Translations under genes and position numbers: made by a program | Notes under the pieces: model-generated | Told to the model about the DNA's origin: nothing | The model's database searches: none | What the model saw: the letters and a program-made list of their open reading frames with translations, nothing else | Assembly (NCBI GenBank): GCA_001304425.1 | Contig: LJTS01000237.1 | Span: 1 to 6,254, forward strand | Length of the DNA stretch: 6,254 nucleotides | From: Betaproteobacteria bacterium SG8_40 | GTDB taxonomy: Bacteria > Pseudomonadota > Gammaproteobacteria > Burkholderiales > Eutrophovitaceae | Direction: 5' to 3' | Shown: one piece after another, positions 1 through 5,776 of the stretch | Position numbering within the stretch: position 1 is the stretch's first letter | Layout: each line of letters starts with the position of its first letter

Positions 1-1203
1 ATAGCTGATGCGCGCAAGCGTGTCCCGTCTGCCGGTCACCTCACAGCCCTCCTTGATCTCTATGAGCTGATGCAGCCCCTGCTCCCACGACCGGTCGGGC
101 ATCAATCTCCCGGTGTACTCGTCGATGATCACGACCTTGTCGTCACGCACCAGATAATGCTTGTCACGTTCGAACTGGTGCAGAGCCGCCAGCGCCTGAC
201 GCACCAGCTGTTCACGGCGCCTGGGACCTGCCCACACCCCTTTCATTTCCTTTGCAAGGTCCGCCAGTCGTTCAAGGCCCTCGTCTTTGATAACGATCCC
301 GTCGTCTGTCACCTGATAGTCATCGTCGGTCAACTGGCGCGCAAGCTCCAGCGCCTCGTGATGTACCGTAACTTCGCCGCCCTGTTTCGCTTCCGCCGAG
401 AGAATTAACGGCGTTCGCGCCTCATCCACCAGCACGCTGTCCGCCTCATCGACGATGGCGAACTGTAGTCCGCGAAGAAGTAACGACTGATCACCACCTT
501 CGTCTTCGAGGCGGGAAAGTTTGGTTGCGATAGGCCTCGCCTTGCCGCCCAGGGCCAACCGGTCGCGCAGGTAATCGAAAGCAATTTCCTTGTTGCTGCA
601 GTAGGTGATGTCGCAACGGTACGCAACGGTTCTGGCAGCCGGATCCATTCCCTGTTTCACAAACCCGACCGTGAGCCCGAGCTTTTCATATACCGGCCTC
701 ATTACCTCGGCATCGCGCTCCGCAAGGTAATCATTGACCGTAATCACATGAACCGCGTGTCCGGCCAGGCCGCCGGCGGCCGCAACCAGGATTGCTGTGA
801 GCGACTTGCCCTCCCCGGTTTCCATTTCCGCCAGCATCCCGTTGAGCATCGCCCAGGCACCGACAAGTTGTACGTCGAAGTGCCGCTTCCCAAGAGCGCG
901 GAAAGAGGCGGCACGCACCATGGCAAAGGCCTGCGCCACCAGGTCCAGATCGCTTACCCCGGCCTTGCGCAAGCGCGGCCTCAACGCATGGGCACGGGCA
1001 AGCAGCTGATCATCTTCGAGTGCTTCAACGCCGGCGCTGCAGGCGTTAACCGCGTTCACAATGCGTTTGAGGCCTGCCTGCTTTGCCGACAAGCGGTCGG
1101 AAAAGAAACGCGCAGCGGTTACCGCACGCTCGAGTTTGGTTTGCGGCTTGTCGTCGCGTTCCGGGTAGCCCCCGCCAAGAAAACCTGTTGCCGCCGCTGT
1201 CAT
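1..1203 (-). other. SecA-like motor module (NBD1 and part of the preprotein-binding domain), cut by the left edge
   Basis: This part of the long frame would be a separate secA-like gene if it starts at the internal ATG at 1203 (residue 711 of the fusion). Visible SecA signatures, in fusion numbering: KRHFDVQL before the motor, Walker A TGEGKS at 839-844, VITVNDYLAERDAE at about 863-876, FDYLRD, DEAD box D962-D965 followed by LVDEARTPLILS, and IIDEYTGRLMPDR with GLHQLIEIKEG near the left edge. Coverage corresponds roughly to the first 420 residues of housekeeping SecA. Differences from E. coli SecA, from memory: GEGKS instead of GEGKT, DEAD instead of DEVD, about 18 extra residues between FDYLRD and the DEAD box, and a preprotein-binding region shorter by several tens of residues. 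These point to a specialised paralogue rather than housekeeping SecA. No good Shine-Dalgarno precedes the internal ATG. NBD2, the scaffold helix and the C-terminal tail lie outside the window. Confidence 0.85.
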
Positions 1204-3333
1204 CACATCGCACTTTTGCCGCAGGCTGCGGTAGGCGCGATACGCCAGCGGCTCGGAAGCATGCTCGAAACGCACGTACACGTGCTCGCCCAACACTGGC
1301 GTCATGGCGCCAGGAAGGGCCAGCTCAAACTCGAACCACTTTTCAAGTGTCTTCGGCTGATCCGGGTTACGCGGATCCGCGGCAGCAGGACCACCGCCGA
1401 CGCTGGACAATGCGGGGTTTGCAAGACGGTCGCTGGCCGCCGGCACCTCGCGCTTGACCCGGGCATCGTATGTCTCATACAAGCGGCTGGCGAGCTTGAC
1501 GCGCACATGCTCGCTTTGTGACCGCACCAGGTCGACGTTATCCTGTGAAACCAGCACGCGCGCAGTAACCGCGGCTGACGGGATAACGTAACCGATCAGC
1601 TGCCCTTTTCGAACGAATCGATCCTGCATGTCTTCTATCGGCATGGCCAGGACGAACTCTCCAGAAATAGGACTGAGTATCGTCAGTTCACTGACTCGTC
1701 TGCGAGCGTCCTCCAGTTCATCGACGGTGACCTTGATTTCTTCATTGGTCAGGGCCCAGGTCACCAGATCGGACTGCAGTTCCGATTGCGCCCTGGTGCG
1801 CAGCAAACGCAGCTGTGCCTCGAGAACGCGAATACGCAATCGCAATTGCTCGTCGTCGGAAAAGACGAGCGGTGTACCACGCGACACGGTTTGCCCCGGA
1901 GTCGCCGCGACCTCGCGCACGAATCCGTCCGCGCCAGCACGCAACTGCGCATTCTCCGGCACCCAGATCACGCCATCGGCACGAGTCCAGTGCGGCGTGG
2001 GCAGCACGAACAGGCCGAGCCAGACGAGCCAGCCCACCATCACGGTGACCGCGAGCGCGCGCAAGCGATAACGCCGCAGTTTCTGGTGCGTCAGCAAATA
2101 GGCGATGCCCTTGGCGAGCGGAAGGATAATGGCGGTGACCACGACCCAGGCGGCAAGGATGACACCCACGATGAAATACTCTGCCGCGACGAAGAGCGCG
2201 ATCACGGCCATCACAAACATCCGATAGAGAAAGGATGCGATACCAAAAAATACAAACCATCGTTTCTCAGAGGCAGTGGCTTCAAAATCCCCGAGTTTCA
2301 CGCCGAACATGTAACGCTCAACGAGATAGCCCAGGTACTGGTTTGACCGAACGCGCAGGTTGGGAATGTGTATCAGGTCGGAAAGGATGTAGTAGCCATC
2401 ATAGCGCAGCAACGGGTTTCCATTGAACAACACCGTGGATATACCGGCGATCAGCATGATGTTGTACAACACGGCGCGAAAGATACCCGGCTCGGAGTCA
2501 ATCCACAGGAACAGCGCCAGCGCAGCGATGAATACCTCAACAATCATTCCGGCCGCACCAACGACCACACGTTGGCGCATGCTGCGAAACGTCGAGGCCG
2601 ACGAGGCATCGACATACGGAATGGGCATCAACACCAGAAACATGATGCCCATCTCGTGAACTTCCCCGCCCCAGGCCTTGACCGCACATGCGTGCCCGAA
2701 CTCGTGAAACAGTTTCAGAACCGGGAAGATCAGCAGCATCAGCAACAGATTGTGTGGTGCCAGTACGCGCGACGCGACGTCCTGAGTCAATTCCTCCCAG
2801 TGCGAAGCGCCGCTGAATGCGGCGAACCCCACCACCACAAACCAGATCAGCGCACCGAGAAATCCGAACAAAGGCTGATACCAGGCAAGCCAGCGCGTCA
2901 GGCCCTTGTCGGGATCGAAGAGAGGTATGCGAATCGCCAGCGGCGAAAGCAGATTCTGCTTGAGCGTTTTCGAACCGCTGCGGCGCGCCCGCAGCATCAG
3001 CTCGGCGAGGTCAGGGGTGATTTCCGTTTGCAGGACCTCGGCCGAGTGTAGCTGCGAGAGCAAACGAATGACCTCGTCCTGGGTTGGCGCATCGTCACCG
3101 AACCGGGAAATGGCGTTCTCCCAGATTTCGTTCACTGTGCGGCGGCCATCCATCAGGCCAATGACGTAGTGCGCAACCGGATTAAAGCGGTGCACACGCT
3201 TGGAGATGCGGTCTTCGAGAACGTACCACCGTTCGCCCCGATAGTGGTGGCGATGTATGCGCACATGACTGCGCAGCCGCGGCCGCATGTCTTCAACGCG
3301 GTACCAGGACGGGCTGTACAGATCAGTCGACAT
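1..3333 (-). CDS. PqqD-like / M50 site-2-protease-like / HlyD adaptor protein fused in frame to a SecA-like ATPase (3' end outside window)
   Basis: I followed this frame codon by codon and found no stop over 1111 residues. Residues about 12-110 resemble a PqqD-like winged helix. About 155-447 are membrane-rich and M50-like: zinc motif HEFGH at 210-214 and NPLLRYDGYY at 306-315, whose D312 is the expected third zinc ligand; PYVDASSAS follows at 239-247. About 450-700 are a HlyD-type adaptor: a first lipoyl-like half near 456-490, a charged helical stretch near 492-550, a second lipoyl half near 552-585, then a beta-rich part. From about 711 on the protein is SecA-like (separate entry). The start is ATG at 3333, with GAGGA nine bases upstream; the only upstream in-frame codons lead to the TAG of the preceding gene, 27 bases away. 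M50/HlyD proteins of this kind usually end soon after an RSxRQ-like sequence, seen here at 703-707, so continuation into SecA is unusual. Inferred role: inner-membrane component of an exporter. The domain calls are firm; whether this is one polypeptide is less certain. Confidence 0.85.
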   Translation of the reverse strand, partial: MSTDLYSPSWYRVEDMRPRLRSHVRIHRHHYRGERWYVLEDRISKRVHRFNPVAHYVIGLMDGRRTVNEIWENAISRFGDDAPTQDEVIRLLSQLHSAEVLQTEITPDLAELMLRARRSGSKTLKQNLLSPLAIRIPLFDPDKGLTRWLAWYQPLFGFLGALIWFVVVGFAAFSGASHWEELTQDVASRVLAPHNLLLMLLIFPVLKLFHEFGHACAVKAWGGEVHEMGIMFLVLMPIPYVDASSASTFRSMRQRVVVGAAGMIVEVFIAALALFLWIDSEPGIFRAVLYNIMLIAGISTVLFNGNPLLRYDGYYILSDLIHIPNLRVRSNQYLGYLVERYMFGVKLGDFEATASEKRWFVFFGIASFLYRMFVMAVIALFVAAEYFIVGVILAAWVVVTAIILPLAKGIAYLLTHQKLRRYRLRALAVTVMVGWLVWLGLFVLPTPHWTRADGVIWVPENAQLRAGADGFVREVAATPGQTVSRGTPLVFSDDEQLRLRIRVLEAQLRLLRTRAQSELQSDLVTWALTNEEIKVTVDELEDARRRVSELTILSPISGEFVLAMPIEDMQDRFVRKGQLIGYVIPSAAVTARVLVSQDNVDLVRSQSEHVRVKLASRLYETYDARVKREVPAASDRLANPALSSVGGGPAAADPRNPDQPKTLEKWFEFELALPGAMTPVLGEHVYVRFEHASEPLAYRAYRSLRQKCDVMTAAATGFLGGGYPERDDKPQTKLERAVTAARFFSDRLSAKQAGLKRIVNAVNACSAGVEALEDDQLLARAHALRPRLRKAGVSDLDLVAQAFAMVRAASFRALGKRHFDVQLVGAWAMLNGMLAEMETGEGKSLTAILVAAAGGLAGHAVHVITVNDYLAERDAEVMRPVYEKLGLTVGFVKQGMDPAARTVAYRCDITYCSNKEIAFDYLRDRLALGGKARPIATKLSRLEDEGGDQSLLLRGLQFAIVDEADSVLVDEARTPLILSAEAKQGGEVTVHHEALELARQLTDDDYQVTDDGIVIKDEGLERLADLAKEMKGVWAGPRRREQLVRQALAALHQFERDKHYLVRDDKVVIIDEYTGRLMPDRSWEQGLHQLIEIKEGCEVTGRRDTLARISY

Positions 3334-3342
3334 TGAACCCGG

Positions 3343-3347
3343 TCCTC
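3343..3347 (-). promoter_or_regulatory. Ribosome binding site of the M50/HlyD/SecA gene
   Basis: On the minus strand GAGGA lies nine bases before the ATG at 3333, inside the 27-base spacer after the GAF/HlyD stop codon. It supports ATG 3333 as the start and suggests separate initiation within the same operon transcript. Confidence 0.6.
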
Positions 3348-3360
3348 GGGTATGCGATTC

Positions 3361-5244
3361 CTACGGCGCCCATGACCACAACGTCAGACGCACCCAGTCT
3401 ACGAGGCTGCGCGTCCAGATCCAGACAAGTTTGCGCTGTTCGACGAAAATCTTGCCCACCCCTTCCATTCCCGGACGCAAGCGCCCGGCGTCACCTTCCA
3501 GCTGCGCTTCGACGCGGAAATAGTTGCGCCCGTCCTTTGCCTCGTTGACTGGAGTGATCTTCGAAACAGCAAAATCAAACCGTTCATCCGGCATGGACGC
3601 AACGGCAAGTTGCCCGGTCTGGCCTATCGCGACATCAGCGATGTCGCGCTCGTCGACTTCCAACATAACCCGGAAACCATCCAGCGGCGCAACCTCAAAC
3701 AGCACTTCACCGCGTTCGACCGGCGATCCGAGATTCTGCGACAGGTCGCCCACCACGATAAACCCGTCAAAAGGCGCAACCAGACGCGAACGCGACAACT
3801 GCTCCTCGACCATTGCCAATTGTGCTTCGGTCTGCTCGATCTGCGCGCCGACGATTTCGGTCTGGGCGCGTTCATGGTCCGCCATCGCCTGCCGGTACTG
3901 GCGGCGGTATTGCTCGCGCTGACCGACCAGTTTGATTCGCTCCAGACGCAATTCCCGGTCATCGAGCATCACGATCGGCTCGCCCGCTCGAACGACGTCC
4001 CCGGCACGCAGCGGTGCCTCGGAAATGTAACCGTTGAACGGTGCGCTGACAGCGCGTTGCACCACACCTTCGACGGTGGTATTGGCAGAGACGCGGTAAT
4101 CCCCTTCGGCAACAGCCAGAAAACCCAGCGCAGCGGCGGCCACTATCGTCACCAGCTTCAGCCCGGGATGTCCCGGACCGAATATCTTTTTCCATAAAGA
4201 AACGGTCGATCCACCCGCGTGCACAAACAGGTTGCGCTCGTTCCTGTGCTTCAGATCAATAATCGGTCCGGCAACCGCAGCGACGGCTTCACATAATTCC
4301 AGTGTCGGCAAATCGAATCGCTTGCCGGGCGGCCGCTCCAGGCTGAGAGCACCGACAACCTCTTCTCCGCTCATCAACGGATAGCTCACGGCACTGCCTG
4401 CCCCGGACTCGCGCACGAGCATTTCGTGCGCGTGAGCCACCACCGGCGAGGTGTCGCGGTCTGGTGGATAAACGACGGGTTCGGCCTGGTCGGTGGCCTC
4501 TTCCATCGCCGTCTCCACGGCGCGCAGAAGATTCGAGCGCCGATCGAACTGGGCTGAATGCGACACCGCGGTCACGCGGATGCGGCGCCGCTTGAGCAAG
4601 CCTACCGTGACGCGGTCGCATCCCAGACGTGACGCGAGCTCGGTTGCAAACCCCGCAGTGCCCTCTTTCAGACCTTCCTGTTCAAGCAACGTCGACACAA
4701 GTTCGAGCGCAAGTTTGAGCCGCAGCCTCGATGTTTCCATCGGGTCCGCGTGGCGCCGCAGGAACAATTCGAGCCATGCCGAACCCCACTGCAGGTCACG
4801 CATCGCCGACTGCAGCTGCGCTTCGTTGCGCCAGTCGATATCAACGCCGACGACACCTCTGACCTGTCCGTCGGTACGGACCGGGTAGGCGAGTTGGTAG
4901 CGCGGCCCGATGGCTTCCGGGTCTTCGGACTCAAACGGCTCGACCACGCCTCTGCCTTCGGCAAGGACGCGCTCGCTGATGCTCGCCAAATGCGAGCGCC
5001 GCGGGGACTCTTCGGGAAAAAAGGCAACCGGGGCAAACGATGTACCGCCGGGTTTCTGGAGGACGACCACGCCATCGGATACACCGCCGATGACATTGGC
5101 CTGAATCACCAGCCAGCTGCCGCAGAACTCCTCGGCGCTTTGCGCCTGGGCAAACCGCTTCCACGCCGCATCAGGAACATGCGGGGCAGCGCTGCTGGCC
5201 ACGCGCAGCCGCGCGTGGTGTTCGTGTAACCCGGGTTCAGCCAT
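3361..5244 (-). CDS. GAF-domain HlyD-family periplasmic adaptor (membrane fusion protein)
   Basis: 627 residues. Residues about 28-160 look like a degenerate GAF-type sensor (YQLAYPVRTDGQVRGVVGVDI at its end is typical of the closing strands). Residues about 175-333 are a clearer GAF domain, ending VSYPLMSGEEVVGALSLE. One hydrophobic segment at 362-380 should cross the inner membrane. After it come a first lipoyl/hairpin half (APFNGYISEAPLRAGDVVRAGEP, about 401-423), a charged coiled-coil-like helix (about 430-485), the second lipoyl half (LVAPFDGFIVVGDLSQNLG, 488-506) and a beta-barrel region to about 605. The C-terminus is Trp-rich (W608, W610, W617, W623, W625). This order puts the GAF part in the cytoplasm and the adaptor in the periplasm, so one protein could link a small-molecule or redox signal to export; that is inference. 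The start is the only ATG after an in-frame stop at 5278. Its Shine-Dalgarno is weak. The following M50 gene begins 27 bases after the stop, implying co-transcription. Confidence 0.88.
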   Translation of the reverse strand: MAEPGLHEHHARLRVASSAAPHVPDAAWKRFAQAQSAEEFCGSWLVIQANVIGGVSDGVVVLQKPGGTSFAPVAFFPEESPRRSHLASISERVLAEGRGVVEPFESEDPEAIGPRYQLAYPVRTDGQVRGVVGVDIDWRNEAQLQSAMRDLQWGSAWLELFLRRHADPMETSRLRLKLALELVSTLLEQEGLKEGTAGFATELASRLGCDRVTVGLLKRRRIRVTAVSHSAQFDRRSNLLRAVETAMEEATDQAEPVVYPPDRDTSPVVAHAHEMLVRESGAGSAVSYPLMSGEEVVGALSLERPPGKRFDLPTLELCEAVAAVAGPIIDLKHRNERNLFVHAGGSTVSLWKKIFGPGHPGLKLVTIVAAAALGFLAVAEGDYRVSANTTVEGVVQRAVSAPFNGYISEAPLRAGDVVRAGEPIVMLDDRELRLERIKLVGQREQYRRQYRQAMADHERAQTEIVGAQIEQTEAQLAMVEEQLSRSRLVAPFDGFIVVGDLSQNLGSPVERGEVLFEVAPLDGFRVMLEVDERDIADVAIGQTGQLAVASMPDERFDFAVSKITPVNEAKDGRNYFRVEAQLEGDAGRLRPGMEGVGKIFVEQRKLVWIWTRSLVDWVRLTLWSWAP

Positions 5245-5253
5245 GGAGGCCGG

Positions 5254-5279
5254 GAATCCCGCAGCATCTTGCGGGGTTC
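5254..5279 (-). promoter_or_regulatory. Hairpin in the DUF3467 to GAF/HlyD spacer
   Basis: In the transcript, a 6-bp stem CCCGCA/TGCGGG with loop AGATGC is extended by a C-A mismatch and three more pairs. It fills most of the 45-base spacer. There is no U-tract after it, so it is unlikely to be a full intrinsic terminator. Its 3' arm holds GCGGGA, the closest thing to a Shine-Dalgarno for the GAF/HlyD gene, about 10 bases before the ATG. It could lower translation of that gene or stabilise the upstream message; both are inferences. Confidence 0.45.
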
Positions 5280-5289
5280 ACGGCTACTA

Positions 5290-5610
5290 TTACTTGGCGG
5301 CTTCGCCTGAGGTCGCTTCGACGTTGAGCGTGCCGAAACGCTTCTCGTACTCCGAGACAACCCCTTGCAGAAGCATGCTCAGGCGTTTCGCGGCATACGG
5401 GCTGATGATGATGCGGTCCGTCAGTTGAATGGTGACTTCCTTCTGCCCCCGGTTCCACGCCTGGTTCACGCCGAACAACATGACGACTTCCTCGCGCGTG
5501 CTGGTGACATTACACACATTCGCGTAGGAACTCTTCATGTTGCTGTCGTCCCACTTGAGCTTGGTTCCCTGGGTGCCGCTATTCGCAGCACCTTCCTGTT
5601 TCGCAGCCAT
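5290..5610 (-). CDS. DUF3467 family small protein
   Basis: 106 residues, normal for this small family of unknown function. Features matching DUF3467 are YANVCNV (29-35), EVVMLFG (41-47), a charged-to-hydrophobic strand LTDRIIISPYAAKRL (63-77) and YEKRFG (88-93). The first 15 or so residues are polar and probably disordered, as is the Ala/Glu-rich end. There is no signal peptide or membrane segment, so it should be cytoplasmic. The start at 5610 is well supported by GGAGGT seven bases upstream. It is the first gene of the apparent operon and lies 45 bases before the GAF/HlyD adaptor. Its strong ribosome binding site suggests higher expression than the downstream membrane proteins. The biochemical role is unknown; a chaperone or regulatory partner for the export proteins is a guess from position only. 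Confidence 0.88.
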   Translation of the reverse strand: MAAKQEGAANSGTQGTKLKWDDSNMKSSYANVCNVTSTREEVVMLFGVNQAWNRGQKEVTIQLTDRIIISPYAAKRLSMLLQGVVSEYEKRFGTLNVEATSGEAAK

Positions 5611-5617
5611 GCTTACT

Positions 5618-5623
5618 ACCTCC
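5618..5623 (-). promoter_or_regulatory. Strong Shine-Dalgarno of the DUF3467 gene
   Basis: GGAGGT on the minus strand (in GGGGAGGTAG), seven bases before the ATG at 5610. It is the best ribosome binding site in the window and fixes the DUF3467 start. Confidence 0.8.
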
Positions 5624-5679
5624 CCTTTTGTATCAATGAATTATCCCTGCCCTTCAAGTGAGACCCACTACCGTTTCGG

Positions 5680-5696
5680 AGCCCATAGGGCTTTTT
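5680..5696 (+). terminator. Short terminator-like hairpin reading on the plus strand
   Basis: AGCCC-ATA-GGGCT followed directly by four more T gives a 5-bp stem with a three-base loop and a T-run of five in all. On the plus strand it has the shape of a weak intrinsic terminator, yet no plus-strand gene ends here. On the minus strand the T-run becomes an A-run before the stem. It may block antisense transcripts or be chance. Confidence 0.25.
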
Positions 5697-5776
5697 ATAC
5701 TACTACGTAACAACCTTTCCCGCGCTAGGTCACGGCACAACAGGCATTATTTAGCCGCGTCGTCACTGATCTCAAA

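Larger units (their letters stand above)
5611..5776. other. Intergenic region, probable operon promoter region
   Basis: This 166-base stretch between the unrecognised gene and DUF3467 is more AT-rich than the flanking genes and holds no convincing coding sequence. A transcript of the DUF3467 operon would probably start here. The nearest minus-strand candidate for a -10 box is TATAAA (5694-5699), but no good -35 match lies 16-18 bases upstream, so I do not call a promoter position. No convincing terminator for the upstream gene is visible on the minus strand, so read-through from it is possible. Confidence 0.5.

Noticed and set aside
748..1521. Plus-strand open frame of 257 codons
   Set aside because: It lies wholly antisense to the M50/HlyD/SecA frame, which shows clear family motifs. 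Its composition is typical of a shadow in GC-rich coding DNA.
1742..2260. Minus-strand open frame of 172 codons
   Set aside because: It is out of frame with the M50/HlyD coding sequence over the same bases and is Arg/Gly/Ala-rich without motifs.
1786..3051. Two long plus-strand open frames (1786-2346 and 2368-3051)
   Set aside because: Both are antisense to the M50 membrane region. They are His/Gln/Arg-rich, which is the usual mirror of hydrophobic minus-strand codons.
3610..4197. Plus-strand open frame of 195 codons
   Set aside because: It is antisense to the HlyD adaptor region and matches no family I know.
5690..5776. Minus-strand terminator for the unrecognised gene
   Set aside because: CGGC/GCCG near 5732-5756 could pair, but only across a 17-base loop and with no U-run after it.
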